Shown: positions 34,982-43,692 of the stretch, piece by piece
How positions within the stretch are numbered: the first letter of the stretch is position 1
How the letters are laid out: each line of letters opens with the position of its first letter
Assembly (NCBI GenBank): GCA_937920725.1
Contig: CALEUW010000018.1
Location: 204,826-268,825, forward strand
Direction of reading: 5' to 3'
DNA length: 64,000 nucleotides
From: UMGS1601 sp900553335
GTDB taxonomy: Bacteria; Bacillota; Clostridia; Oscillospirales; Ruminococcaceae
Made by a program: the position numbers and the translations under genes
The notes under the pieces: model-generated
Database searches by the model: none
Told to the model about the DNA's origin: nothing
The model's input: only the letters and a program-made list of their open reading frames with translations

Positions 34982-37321
34982 ATGAAATTTGCAGACGGAT
35001 TCTGGCTTAACCAGAGAGGCTACGAAGTAAATTATGCTAATCAGGCGTTTGAGATCAATGAGATCGACGGCGGTTTTGAGGTTGTTGCAACACCTATGGT
35101 AGTATATAACCGTGCAATGATGCTTGGAAGCGCAAATCTTGAGATTCAGTTTACTTCAAACATTGAAAACTGTATTAAGGTAAACATCACTCATCACAAG
35201 GGTTATGTTGACAACGGTCCTCATTTTGAGATAAACGAGGGCAGCTACAAGCCTCAGGTTACAATTACAGACAAGGATGCTACTTTGATTTCGGGAAATA
35301 CAAAGGTTGTAGTTTCAAAAGAAACATGGAGCGTTCAGTATTTCTATAAGGACAAAAAGCTTACAAGTGGTGGATGGCGTTCAACAGGCGTTATTTTTGA
35401 GAGTGCATTTAAACAGCAGGCAAGACTTCAAACACAAGCTGATGATACTTTCTGGAGCTATCCTGCTGATCCTAGCAGAACTTATATCCGTGAGCAGTTT
35501 GATACAACTGTTGGTGAATATTTCTACGGGTTCGGCGAAAAGTTTACTACATTTACCAAAAACGGTTCGACAGTTGATATTTGGAATGCAGACGGCGGTA
35601 CTTGCTCTGATCAGTCATACAAGTCTGTTCCTTTCTATGTGTCATCTCGTGGATACGGAGTTTTTGTAAACAGCTCTGATAAGGTTTCATACGAAGTATG
35701 TTCAGATACAGTGTCTAAAGTTTCTATAACTGTACCGGGTGAAAATCTTCAGTATTTTGTAATTGGCGGAGAAAACTTGACAGAAGTTTTAAAGGGATAT
35801 ACAGATATCACAGGAAAGCCTGCGCTTCCTCCTGCATTTTCGTTTGGTTTGTGGCTCACAACATCTTTCACAACGACATACGATGAGGAAACTATCACTT
35901 CGTTTATAGACGGAATGGCTGAGAGAGATATTCCGCTTCAGGTATTCCACTTCGACTGCTTCTGGATGAAAGGATTTGAATGGTGTAACTTTGAGTGGGA
36001 TAAGACTCAGTTCCCTGATCCTCCGGCAATGTTAAAAAGACTTCATGAAACAAAGGGACTTAAAACCTGTGTATGGATTAATCCTTATATCGGTCAGCGC
36101 TCTAAGCTTTTTGACGAGGGTGTAAAGGGCGGTTACTTTATCAAGAAAACTGACGGTTCTGTTTTCCAGTGCGACGAGTGGCAGCCGGGAATGGCTATCG
36201 TTGACTTTACTAATCCTGAAGCTTGCGAGTGGTATGCATCAAAGCTAAAGGCTCTTTGTGAAATGGGAGTTGATACATTTAAGACAGATTTTGGTGAGAG
36301 AATTCCGACAAGAGATATAGTTTATTTTGACGGTTCTGATCCTATTAAGATGCACAACTATTACACTCACCTTTATAATAAGACAGTATTTAACGTGTTA
36401 AAGGACTTTTACGGCGAGAACAAGGCTTGTCTGTTTGCAAGATCGGCAACAGCAGGAGGACAGCAGTTCCCTGTACACTGGGGCGGAGATTGCTCGGCTA
36501 ATTACAACTCTATGGCAGAGGTAGTAAGAGGATGCTTGTCGCTCTGTATTTCAGGTTTCGGCTTTACATCTCACGATATGGCAGGATTTGAAGCGACAGC
36601 AACACCTGACATCTATAAGAGATGGGCAGCATTCGGAATGTTCTCTTCTCACAGCAGACTTCACGGAAATCAATCTTATAGGGTTCCATGGTTGTTCGAT
36701 GAGGAGTCATGCGATGTTCTGCGTTTCTTTGCAAAGCTTAAGGGTAAGCTTATGCCGTATCTTTTCGCGCAGGCAAACAAGACTCACGAAATTGGTGTTC
36801 CTGTTATGAGGGCTATGGTAATCGACTTTGCTGATGATCCGGCTTGTCTTACACTTGACAGGCAATATATGCTGGGTGACAACATTTTGGTTGCTCCGAT
36901 CCTTAATGACGAAGGTATTGCTGAGTACTATGTCCCTGCCGGAAAGTGGACTGATATTATCACAGGCAAGGTTTTTGAGGGAGGAAAGTGGTATTCACAC
37001 AAGTGCAGCTACTTTGAAATTCCTGCACTTGCAAGACCTAACAGCATAATCACATACGGTAATTTTGAGCGTGACATTGTTTACGATTATGTTAAGGATG
37101 CAAACGCAACAATCTACGAGCTTGAGGACGGTAAGGAAGCTTCAACTGTTGTTTACGACAGCGAAGCTAACAAGATACTTGAGCTTACAGCTAAGAGAAC
37201 AGGAAATAAGATCGAGATTTCTCTAACACCTGCACCTGCTGACTTTACAGTATCGGTATCAAATACTGACAAGTCGGTTCAGATCAAGGCAGGAGATACA
37301 AGCGCTGTAATTGAGCTTTAA
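34982..37321 (+). CDS. Glycoside hydrolase family 31, YicI-type alpha-xylosidase
   Basis: This 779-aa enzyme has an N-terminal beta-sandwich, a TIM barrel (about 250-580) and C-terminal beta domains. The nucleophile region VDTFKTDFGERIPTRD (D436) is the signature of the YicI alpha-xylosidase branch rather than alpha-glucosidases. Other features are FHFDCFWMKGFEWCNFEWD, ARSATAGGQQFPVHWGGDC and GFGFTSHDMAGFE. There is no signal peptide, so it would release alpha-xylose from imported xyloglucan-like oligosaccharides. It follows an AraC-type regulator; AGGAGG precedes the ATG and a terminator follows. Confidence 0.93.
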   Translation: MKFADGFWLNQRGYEVNYANQAFEINEIDGGFEVVATPMVVYNRAMMLGSANLEIQFTSNIENCIKVNITHHKGYVDNGPHFEINEGSYKPQVTITDKDATLISGNTKVVVSKETWSVQYFYKDKKLTSGGWRSTGVIFESAFKQQARLQTQADDTFWSYPADPSRTYIREQFDTTVGEYFYGFGEKFTTFTKNGSTVDIWNADGGTCSDQSYKSVPFYVSSRGYGVFVNSSDKVSYEVCSDTVSKVSITVPGENLQYFVIGGENLTEVLKGYTDITGKPALPPAFSFGLWLTTSFTTTYDEETITSFIDGMAERDIPLQVFHFDCFWMKGFEWCNFEWDKTQFPDPPAMLKRLHETKGLKTCVWINPYIGQRSKLFDEGVKGGYFIKKTDGSVFQCDEWQPGMAIVDFTNPEACEWYASKLKALCEMGVDTFKTDFGERIPTRDIVYFDGSDPIKMHNYYTHLYNKTVFNVLKDFYGENKACLFARSATAGGQQFPVHWGGDCSANYNSMAEVVRGCLSLCISGFGFTSHDMAGFEATATPDIYKRWAAFGMFSSHSRLHGNQSYRVPWLFDEESCDVLRFFAKLKGKLMPYLFAQANKTHEIGVPVMRAMVIDFADDPACLTLDRQYMLGDNILVAPILNDEGIAEYYVPAGKWTDIITGKVFEGGKWYSHKCSYFEIPALARPNSIITYGNFERDIVYDYVKDANATIYELEDGKEASTVVYDSEANKILELTAKRTGNKIEISLTPAPADFTVSVSNTDKSVQIKAGDTSAVIEL

Positions 37322-37341
37322 TTTTAAATTATACAAATTTT

Positions 37342-37368
37342 CCGCTCGGAGTTTTCCGGGCGGTTTTT
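37342..37368 (+). terminator. Terminator after the GH31 gene
   Basis: CCGCTCGG (37342-37349) pairs with CCGGGCGG (37356-37363) with one U-G, followed by TTTTT. Confidence 0.8.
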
Positions 37369-37392
37369 GTGTTAATCAGTGTTAAATACCGT

Positions 37393-37421
37393 TTGACTTT
37401 TATATAAATATAAAGTATAAT
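37393..37421 (+). promoter_or_regulatory. Promoter of the two-gene membrane protein operon
   Basis: TTGACT (37393-37398), 17 bases, TATAAT (37416-37421). The transcript has a leader of about 130 bases before ATG 37560, in which I see no clear structure. Confidence 0.75.
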
Positions 37422-37559
37422 ATCTATTGATATCACTCGGTGCTAATAGTGGTTAGTTTCATTAAAATTTTAAGTGTAAAAACACGATACTCACAAAAAT
37501 TAATGAGGATAACGTCACTTATTGAATAAGAACAGTAAAACTCGAGAGGACAGGACACC

Positions 37560-38234
37560 ATGAGAAAAAAGGTCTTTTCATATTCAAATTTCTGGATGAC
37601 AACAGTTTCGTTTGTGCTTTTGTTAGCATGTGTTGTTTTATATATTATCACAGGGCTTCAGACTGCTGCTGCAAACTCAAAGCGCAGTGATCTTGTGAGA
37701 TATTCGGACATTTGTGCATCAGCCTTTCTGCATTCACAGTCGGAGCTTTATTCATTTGCAAATACGGGAAAAGCTGCTTATTACAACAACTATACAAATG
37801 CAGTTTCTGAATCAGGAATGTTTGAAGCTGCAAGAAAAGTTCTTGAAGATATAGGACTTGAAGCTGGAGAGAAAGAGATTCTCGAGGAGTTTGATAAAGC
37901 GTATAGTGAACACATTTTACCTGTCAACAAAACTGCAATTGAATACATGGTAGAGAAATCAGATTTTTCAAACGGTAAAAAGGCACTCAGCAGCAGTGAA
38001 TACTTAGATTACTCATCATACAGTTATATATGCCTTAGCACTCTTTCGGATACGGTTTATGAAAGAATGACAGAAAATCTGTCAAATATAGAATCCAGAA
38101 ATCATGTTATAATGATATGTATGATAATGCTTACGCTTATTTTTGCATTCATGCTGGTATTTACGCAGAAGCGGATAAAAAAACTTGCCTTGCTGATTGA
38201 AGATAGCCTGTCTAAAGAAGACGCTGAAGAATAA
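37560..38234 (+). CDS. Membrane protein with two TM helices and an external helical domain
   Basis: This 224-aa protein has a hydrophobic helix near the N-terminus (about 15-34, VSFVLLLACVVLYIITGL) and another at about 180-198 (VIMICMIMLTLIFAFMLVF), with a helical extracytoplasmic region between them and a short charged tail. The arrangement recalls the sensor part of chemoreceptors and sensor kinases, but no HAMP, kinase or signalling domain follows. The function is unknown. It is 27 bases upstream of the cohesin-like gene and probably cotranscribed. Confidence 0.75.
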   Translation: MRKKVFSYSNFWMTTVSFVLLLACVVLYIITGLQTAAANSKRSDLVRYSDICASAFLHSQSELYSFANTGKAAYYNNYTNAVSESGMFEAARKVLEDIGLEAGEKEILEEFDKAYSEHILPVNKTAIEYMVEKSDFSNGKKALSSSEYLDYSSYSYICLSTLSDTVYERMTENLSNIESRNHVIMICMIMLTLIFAFMLVFTQKRIKKLALLIEDSLSKEDAEE

Positions 38235-38261
38235 TTTTATAGATATATAGGGGATGAGATC

Positions 38262-39002
38262 ATGAAAAAGGTAATAAGTCTTTTGGCGGTTTTGGCAGTA
38301 ATGCTGTCAATGTCTTGTTTTTCAGTGTATGCGTCTGATTATACACTTGAAATAGTAAACGGCGAAATTGACGATTACGGAAATATTACAGCTTTGGTAA
38401 ACATTTCAGAAAATTCCGGAATTTATAGCGGAGAATTTAAGTTTATTTACAACAGCTCATATTTTGAGCTTGGAGAAATCGAGCTTAATCAGTCGGGAAC
38501 AAACGGAAAAATTGAAACTAAAACCGATGAAGACAACGGATTAGTGATATTTAACTACAAAGCAAATGATGAAGGCGGCTGTACTTACGGCGGTGAGTTT
38601 GCAAAAATTAATATGAGGCTTGTATCAACTCCTGAATCAGTAGTTTCTTTTAATCTTGATATGGCTGATATGACTGATTATGACGGAAATAAACTTGAGG
38701 CTAATTATAAAATTACACCTATTAATGTTCCAAAAAGTTTTATAGTCACCGAAGCATCATCTGATATTGCTCAGAATCAAGCGGTTCAGAATGAAGTAAC
38801 ACCTGATACAGCTAAAAAAGTAAGTGAAGAAACAAGCGGAGGCTTCTTCTCAACCCTTTGGAGTGTTATAAAAGTAATATTTATAGTTTTGGTTGTGCTT
38901 ATAATTCTATTGGTAGTATCAAGCTTTATCACAAGAAGATATTTCAGAATGAAACGTCAGAAGCAACGCGAAGCACAGCGTAAAGCACAAAACAGACAGT
39001 AA
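38262..39002 (+). CDS. Membrane-anchored protein with a cohesin-like domain
   Basis: This 246-aa protein has a signal peptide (MKKVISLLAVLAVMLSMSCFSVYAS), a beta-sandwich domain (about 26-155) with cohesin-like pattern (ITALVNISENSGIYSGEFKFIYNSSYFELGEIEL...GGEFAKINMRL), a Ser/Thr/Gln linker, a membrane helix (about 205-227) and a strongly basic cytoplasmic tail (RMKRQKQREAQRKAQNRQ). There is no sortase LPxTG motif. Cohesins bind dockerins of cellulosome enzymes; similar folds also serve other adhesion roles. No dockerin was seen in this window, so the partner is unknown. Confidence 0.75.
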   Translation: MKKVISLLAVLAVMLSMSCFSVYASDYTLEIVNGEIDDYGNITALVNISENSGIYSGEFKFIYNSSYFELGEIELNQSGTNGKIETKTDEDNGLVIFNYKANDEGGCTYGGEFAKINMRLVSTPESVVSFNLDMADMTDYDGNKLEANYKITPINVPKSFIVTEASSDIAQNQAVQNEVTPDTAKKVSEETSGGFFSTLWSVIKVIFIVLVVLIILLVVSSFITRRYFRMKRQKQREAQRKAQNRQ

Positions 39003-39010
39003 AAAACAAA

Positions 39011-39038
39011 CCCCGATGCAAATCAGGCATCGGGGTTA
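39011..39038. terminator. Terminator between convergent genes
   Basis: CCCCGATGC (39011-39019) and GCATCGGGG (39027-39035) form a 9-bp stem between the cohesin-like gene (plus) and dapB (minus). The plus-side T run is interrupted (TTATTTAT); an A/T-rich flank lies on the other side. Confidence 0.75.
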
Positions 39039-39053
39039 TTTATGTATAAATCA

Positions 39054-39815
39054 TTAATCTAAATTGATTACATCTTTCATGTCATAAAGTCCGGCAGGAA
39101 CTTTAGAAAGGAAAACAGCAGCATTTACCGAACCTACTGCAAAAACCTCTTTTGAAGCGGCGTGGTGAGAAAGAGTAATTACCTCATCTCTTCCGGCAAA
39201 TATAATATCATGCTCACCGACAATTGTACCGCCTCGGATTGCATGTATTCCAATTTCGTTTTTCTCTCTTTTCTGCCTTACACTGTGACGTTCATAAACA
39301 TACTTCATTTTATTTTTAAGCGTTTCGTTTAATGTGTCTGCAAGCATAAGAGCAGTTCCTGACGGAGCATCGATCTTTTGATTGTGATGCTTCTCGACAA
39401 TCTCAATATCAAACTGACCGCCTAAAATCTTAGCTGCCTTTTTAGCAAGCTCGCATAGGAGGTTTATACCTAAGGACATGTTAAATGTGAAGAAAACGGG
39501 AATCTGCTCTGCAGTTTTCTTTATAAGATTTTTTTGCTCCTCGTTGTATCCCGTTGTAGCAATTACAAGCGGAACGTTGTTTGTAAGGCAGTAGTCGCAA
39601 AGATCGGCAAGCGCCGACGGATGAGAAAAATCAATTATAACATCAGGTTTGAGTTGTAAATCATTCGGCTTTTTAACAATTGGAAAATTCGAATATGGCA
39701 CGGGATTTATCAAATCAATTCCGGCAGCTACCTCAACATCATCACGATTTGAGATAATATCAGCAATAACCCTTCCCATTTTTCCGTTAGCACCGCAAAT
39801 AGCAACTTTTATCAT
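39054..39815 (-). CDS. dapB: 4-hydroxy-tetrahydrodipicolinate reductase
   Basis: This 253-aa NAD(P)H-dependent enzyme acts in the lysine/meso-diaminopimelate pathway. It has the Rossmann start VAICGANGKMGRVIADII, VIIDFSHPSAL, the catalytic EKHHNQKIDAPSGTALMLAD with the conserved His-His and Lys, and the C-terminal GEHDIIFAGRDEVITLSHHAASKEVFAVGSV. It is last in the asd-dapA-dapB run controlled by the lysine riboswitch, and also supplies diaminopimelate for peptidoglycan and dipicolinate for spores. Confidence 0.95.
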   Translation of the reverse strand: MIKVAICGANGKMGRVIADIISNRDDVEVAAGIDLINPVPYSNFPIVKKPNDLQLKPDVIIDFSHPSALADLCDYCLTNNVPLVIATTGYNEEQKNLIKKTAEQIPVFFTFNMSLGINLLCELAKKAAKILGGQFDIEIVEKHHNQKIDAPSGTALMLADTLNETLKNKMKYVYERHSVRQKREKNEIGIHAIRGGTIVGEHDIIFAGRDEVITLSHHAASKEVFAVGSVNAAVFLSKVPAGLYDMKDVINLD

Positions 39816-39840
39816 TTTATAACTTCCTTTCGATTACCTT

Positions 39841-40740
39841 TCAGTCGATTATGCCAACAAGATTGTATTTATCTAAAACACTCTTAAGAAAAGCCTTCTT
39901 CTCGTCGGTCATGTCGCAAAGAGGAAGTCTGCAAGAGCCTGCATTGAAACCTAATATATTCAGCGCTTCTTTCACAGGTATAGGGTTTACATCACAAAAC
40001 AGTGCGTTTGCAAGATCAAGCGTTTCAAGGGATAACGAAGCTGCCTTGTCAAAATCACCGTCCAGACAATATTGAGCGATTTTATGAGTTTTTTCAGGCA
40101 TAACGTTTGACAGAACCGAAATGACTCCCTTTGCACCAAGTGCCATCATAGGAACGATTTGATCATCGTTGCCGCTGTAAACGTCAAGCTCATCACCGCA
40201 AAGTGCTCTGATTTTAGCAACCTGAGAAATGTTTCCGCTTGCTTCCTTAATTGCAACAATGTTTTTGTGCTTTGAAAGTTCTAAGCAGGTTTCGGGCGCA
40301 ATGTTAACGCCTGTTCTCGAAGCAACGCTGTATATGATTATTGGTTTGTCAACAGCGTCTGCAATCGCAGTAAAATGCTTGATAAGACCTCTCTGAGAAG
40401 CCTTGTTGTAATAAGGAGTAACTATCAAAAGACCGTCTGCTCCGTATTCGCAAGCCTTTTTAGAAAGTCTGATTGCAAAGTTCGTATCATTAGAACCTGT
40501 ACCTGCAATAACAGGAACTCTTCCGTTTACATAGTCTATGCAATGCTTTACAACATCGCAATGCTCAAGAAAGCTTAGGGTTGCACTTTCGCCTGTTGTT
40601 CCGCATACGATAATAGCGTCTGTTCCGTTATTTATATTATAATCAATGAGGCGCTCGAACTCTTCGTAATTTACAAATCCATCTTCGTCCATAGGCGTAA
40701 CGATAGCAACGCCTGCACCTGTAAAAATTGTGTTTTTCAT
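39841..40740 (-). CDS. dapA: 4-hydroxy-tetrahydrodipicolinate synthase
   Basis: This 299-aa barrel condenses aspartate semialdehyde with pyruvate. It has GAGVAIVTPMDEDG, VCGTTGESATLSFLEH, the tyrosine motif VTPYYNKASQRG, and the Schiff-base lysine in NIVAIKEASGNISQVAKI. Length is typical. It lies between asd and dapB with short gaps in one transcript. Confidence 0.96.
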   Translation of the reverse strand: MKNTIFTGAGVAIVTPMDEDGFVNYEEFERLIDYNINNGTDAIIVCGTTGESATLSFLEHCDVVKHCIDYVNGRVPVIAGTGSNDTNFAIRLSKKACEYGADGLLIVTPYYNKASQRGLIKHFTAIADAVDKPIIIYSVASRTGVNIAPETCLELSKHKNIVAIKEASGNISQVAKIRALCGDELDVYSGNDDQIVPMMALGAKGVISVLSNVMPEKTHKIAQYCLDGDFDKAASLSLETLDLANALFCDVNPIPVKEALNILGFNAGSCRLPLCDMTDEKKAFLKSVLDKYNLVGIID

Positions 40741-40771
40741 AATCGCTTACCTCCGTGATGAAGTGTTTAAT

Positions 40772-41851
40772 TTAGTCAAAATAACCTTTAGCAGCCAAGA
40801 GCTCTGCCATAAGCACTGCTCCGCCTGCCGCTCCTCTTAATGTGTTGTGCGAAAGGCATACAAATTTATAATCATACTGAGAATCTTCTCTTAGTCTTCC
40901 TATTGAAACAGCCATTCCGCCTTCAAGCTCACGGTCAAGTTTTGCCTGCGGACGGTTATCCTCTGTGAAATAGTTTAAGAACTGCTTCGGAGCGCTCGGA
41001 AGCTCAAGCTTCTGAGGAACGCCCGAAAACTCTTTCCATGCTGAAAGGATCTCTTCCTTGCTTGGCTTATTTTCAAACGAAACAAAAACTGCCGCCGTAT
41101 GACCGTCAGAAACCGGAACTCTCAAACACTGTGTTGTGATAGCTGGAGCAGATGAGTTGACGATCTTATCTCCCTCGATTTTTCCCCAAATTTTAAGCGG
41201 CTCCTGTTCGCTCTTTTCTTCTTCACCTCCGATGAAAGGAATTACGTTATCAACGATTTCCGGAAATGTTTCAAAGGTTTTTCCTGCTCCCGATATTGCT
41301 TGATATGTACAAGCGAGAGCTTTTGTAACTCCGAATTTCATAAGCGGGTGAAGCGCCGGAACATAGCTTTGAAGCGAGCAGTTTGATTTAACTGCGATAA
41401 AGCCTCTTTTTGTACCTAATCGTTTTTTCTGAGCTTCGATTATTTCGATATGCTCAGGATTTATTTCAGGAACTACCATAGGAACATCGGGTGTTGCCCT
41501 GTGAGCTGAGTTGTTGGAAACTATAGGACACTCAGCTTTAGCGTAGCTTTCCTCCAAGGCTCTGATCTCGTCCTTTTTCATATCTACCGCACAAAAACAA
41601 AAATCAACCTGAGATGCGATTTCATTGATATCAGCAGTAGCGTCGTAAATTATCATGTCTTTCATAGATTCAGGAATAGGCTTTTTCATTGCCCATTTTG
41701 CACCGACTGCGTCCTTATAAGCTTTTCCCTTGGAACGTGGAGAAGCTGCAAGACAAACAACGTCGAACCAAGGATGATTTTCAAGCAGCGTAGCAAAACG
41801 CTGTCCAACCATTCCTGTTGCACCGATAATTCCCACTTTATACTTTTTCAT
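40772..41851 (-). CDS. asd: Aspartate-semialdehyde dehydrogenase
   Basis: This 359-aa enzyme reduces aspartyl phosphate to the semialdehyde. It starts MKKYKVGIIGATGMVGQRFATLLENHPWF and carries the catalytic cysteine in VKSNCSLQSYVPALHPL and the later ISGAGKTF and SDGHTAAV motifs, placing it in the archaeal/fungal-type ASADH branch. The frame is open for 40 codons further upstream, but that region is the riboswitch terminator and expression platform; ATG 41851 with AAGGGCAG upstream is the start. It is first in the L-box-controlled operon. Confidence 0.94.
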   Translation of the reverse strand: MKKYKVGIIGATGMVGQRFATLLENHPWFDVVCLAASPRSKGKAYKDAVGAKWAMKKPIPESMKDMIIYDATADINEIASQVDFCFCAVDMKKDEIRALEESYAKAECPIVSNNSAHRATPDVPMVVPEINPEHIEIIEAQKKRLGTKRGFIAVKSNCSLQSYVPALHPLMKFGVTKALACTYQAISGAGKTFETFPEIVDNVIPFIGGEEEKSEQEPLKIWGKIEGDKIVNSSAPAITTQCLRVPVSDGHTAAVFVSFENKPSKEEILSAWKEFSGVPQKLELPSAPKQFLNYFTEDNRPQAKLDRELEGGMAVSIGRLREDSQYDYKFVCLSHNTLRGAAGGAVLMAELLAAKGYFD

Positions 41852-41900
41852 TCTGTATCTGCCCTTTCTTGATAAAAATAAATTAACTAAAATTTGTAAA

Positions 41901-42138
41901 AAACAAAAAAACCGGTTGAAAACCCGGTCATCATGCGCTATAATAGAACTGCTATTATTTTTTGATAGCACTCCATCATTTTACATGATGACAATCAGCG
42001 ACCTGTTGAGCCGATGATCAGAAATAAGTTTCCCAAGCTTAAATCTTCGGCAGCCTTGCATTTCACATCTTAGGGTTGGGCCCTGATAATAATACAAGAA
42101 GTTACTGATCGTGGCTGCGCCTCTATCTGTTTTTCCTA
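41901..42138 (-). promoter_or_regulatory. Lysine riboswitch (L-box) with terminator, upstream of asd
   Basis: On the minus strand the leader shows the L-box core: AGAGGCGCAGCCACGATCAG near the 5' end, then ATGCAAGGCTGCCGAAG and GGGAAACTT. The expression platform has two mutually exclusive pairings: GTCATCATG (complement of 41984-41992) with CATGATGAC (complement of 41927-41935), against a terminator hairpin ACCGGG...CCGGT followed by a T run (41901-41928). Lysine binding would be expected to stop transcription of asd-dapA-dapB. The class is known; the switching pairing is my reading. Confidence 0.88.
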
Positions 42139-42144
42139 ACTTTA

Positions 42145-42173
42145 ACTATACCAAATAAAAGGCGTTGTGTCAA
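42145..42173 (-). promoter_or_regulatory. Promoter of the L-box/asd transcript
   Basis: On the minus strand TTGACA (42168-42173), 17 bases, TATAGT (42145-42150), just before the riboswitch 5' end and about 50 bases from the divergent queA start. Confidence 0.8.
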
Positions 42174-42219
42174 CACTAAAATGATAAAATCAACGAAAAA
42201 ATACAAAACGGAGAATAAC

Positions 42220-43269
42220 ATGTTAAATTTGCAAGATATGAAAAAATCGGATTTTTATTACGATTTACCGGAAGAGCTTATTGCACAGACCCCTGTAGAG
42301 CCGAGAAATGCGTCAAGACTTTTAAAGGTTGACAGAAGCACAGGCGAGATAACTCACAGTTATTTCTATAATTTATGCGATTTCCTTAAAAAGGGTGATT
42401 TACTTGTATTAAATGATTCAAGGGTTTTGCCTGCGAGAATTTACGGAGAAAAGGTAGACAACGGCTCGTTTATTGAGTTTTTGCTTGTCGATCAGAGAGA
42501 AAATCTCGAATGGGAAATTCTCTGCCGACCGGGAAAAAAGGCAAGAGTCGGAACTAGATTTTCTTTTGGCGGGATTTTGACAGCCGAGATAACTGAGGTT
42601 TTGGAGGACGGAAACCGTGTTGCAAGATTTGAGGTAAAGGACGGATACAATATTTATACAGCGCTTGACGAGATAGGGCAGATGCCGCTTCCTCCGTATA
42701 TCACAAAAAAGCTTGAGGATAAAGAGCGCTATCAGACGGTTTATTCAAATGAATTAGGCTCGTCCGCAGCGCCTACAGCAGGCTTGCATTTTACAAAAGA
42801 AATGCTTGCCGACTTGCAAAACAGAGGAATCGGCCTTGCGTTTGTAACGCTTCATGTAGGCCTCGGAACTTTTCGCCCGGTCAAGGAGGAGAGGGTGCTT
42901 GACCATAAAATGCACACAGAGCATTACGAGCTGAGCGAGGAAACTGCAAATCTCATAAATAAAACAAAAGCTGAGGGCGGAAGAGTAATAGCCGTTGGAA
43001 CGACCTCGTGCAGAACGCTTGAGAGCGTTGCCGCTGAAAACAACGGCAGGATCATTGCCTCTGAGGGCGACACCGGAATTTTTATATATCCGGGATTTCA
43101 ATTTAAGGTCTTAGACGGTTTGATCACGAACTTTCATCTTCCCGAAAGCACTCTTATAATGCTCGTTTCGGCGTTCTTAGGTTACGATAAAACAATGAAA
43201 GCATATAAAACGGCGGTTGAAGAAAAGTACAGATTTTTCTCATTCGGCGACAGTATGATGATATTGTAA
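42220..43269 (+). CDS. queA: S-adenosylmethionine:tRNA ribosyltransferase-isomerase
   Basis: This 349-aa enzyme transfers the ribosyl part of SAM to 7-aminomethyl-7-deazaguanine in tRNA, forming epoxyqueuosine. It has the N-terminal KKSDFYYDLPEELIAQTPVEPRNASRLL, LVLNDSRVLPARIYG, SSAAPTAGLHFTKEML and the C-terminal ITNFHLPESTLIMLVSAFLGYDK. ATG 42220 follows CGGAG at 6 bases; the in-frame ATG at 42181 lies at the edge of the divergent promoter and is rejected. tgt, the preceding enzyme of the pathway, is three genes downstream. Confidence 0.94.
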   Translation: MLNLQDMKKSDFYYDLPEELIAQTPVEPRNASRLLKVDRSTGEITHSYFYNLCDFLKKGDLLVLNDSRVLPARIYGEKVDNGSFIEFLLVDQRENLEWEILCRPGKKARVGTRFSFGGILTAEITEVLEDGNRVARFEVKDGYNIYTALDEIGQMPLPPYITKKLEDKERYQTVYSNELGSSAAPTAGLHFTKEMLADLQNRGIGLAFVTLHVGLGTFRPVKEERVLDHKMHTEHYELSEETANLINKTKAEGGRVIAVGTTSCRTLESVAAENNGRIIASEGDTGIFIYPGFQFKVLDGLITNFHLPESTLIMLVSAFLGYDKTMKAYKTAVEEKYRFFSFGDSMMIL

Positions 43270-43321
43270 TTTACAATTGATAATTGATGATGGAAAATGA
43301 TAGATTGAAAGGAACTATATT

Positions 43322-43690
43322 ATGAATAATTTAACCACATATTTTAAAGGCATAATAGATGCAAATGAAAAACCGATAGTTATCTGCAACACTGAGCATA
43401 TAATAATTTATATGAATCCTGCCGCAGTAAAGCAGTACCAAAAGCGGGGCGGAGCTGATTTAGTAGGGAAGTCTATCTTTGACTGCCATAATCCTCATAC
43501 AAAAGAGCTGATAAAAAAGAACGTACAAGCTATGAAAGAGGACAAGTCGTTAAACAAGATCTTTGAATTTCACAAGAATTGGGACGGTGCGAACGATGAT
43601 GTGTACTGCGCCGCGATAAGAGATGACAGCGGCGAGCTTATAGGTTATTATGAAAAGTTTGAAGACAAGAATCTATATTCAGGAAATTGA
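43322..43690 (+). CDS. Single PAS-domain protein
   Basis: This 122-aa protein consists almost wholly of one PAS fold (IIDANEKPIVICNTEHIIIYMNPAAVKQY...GADLVGKSIFDCHNP...AIRDDSGELIGYYEKFED). There is no attached kinase, cyclase or DNA-binding domain. It would act as a small sensor or binding protein in the cytoplasm. It lies between queA and a PPP phosphatase, whose start follows its stop by 2 bases, so a functional pair with the phosphatase is possible. The ligand is unknown. Confidence 0.82.
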   Translation: MNNLTTYFKGIIDANEKPIVICNTEHIIIYMNPAAVKQYQKRGGADLVGKSIFDCHNPHTKELIKKNVQAMKEDKSLNKIFEFHKNWDGANDDVYCAAIRDDSGELIGYYEKFEDKNLYSGN

Positions 43691-43692
43691 AA

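Noticed and set aside
37422..37559. Regulatory RNA in the leader of the two-membrane-protein operon
   Set aside because: I could not find convincing long-range helices, and no match to the element at 32439 or 57440.
41852..41971. 40-residue N-terminal extension of Asd
   Set aside because: It would be translated from the riboswitch terminator; the family start MKKYKVGIIGATG has its own RBS.
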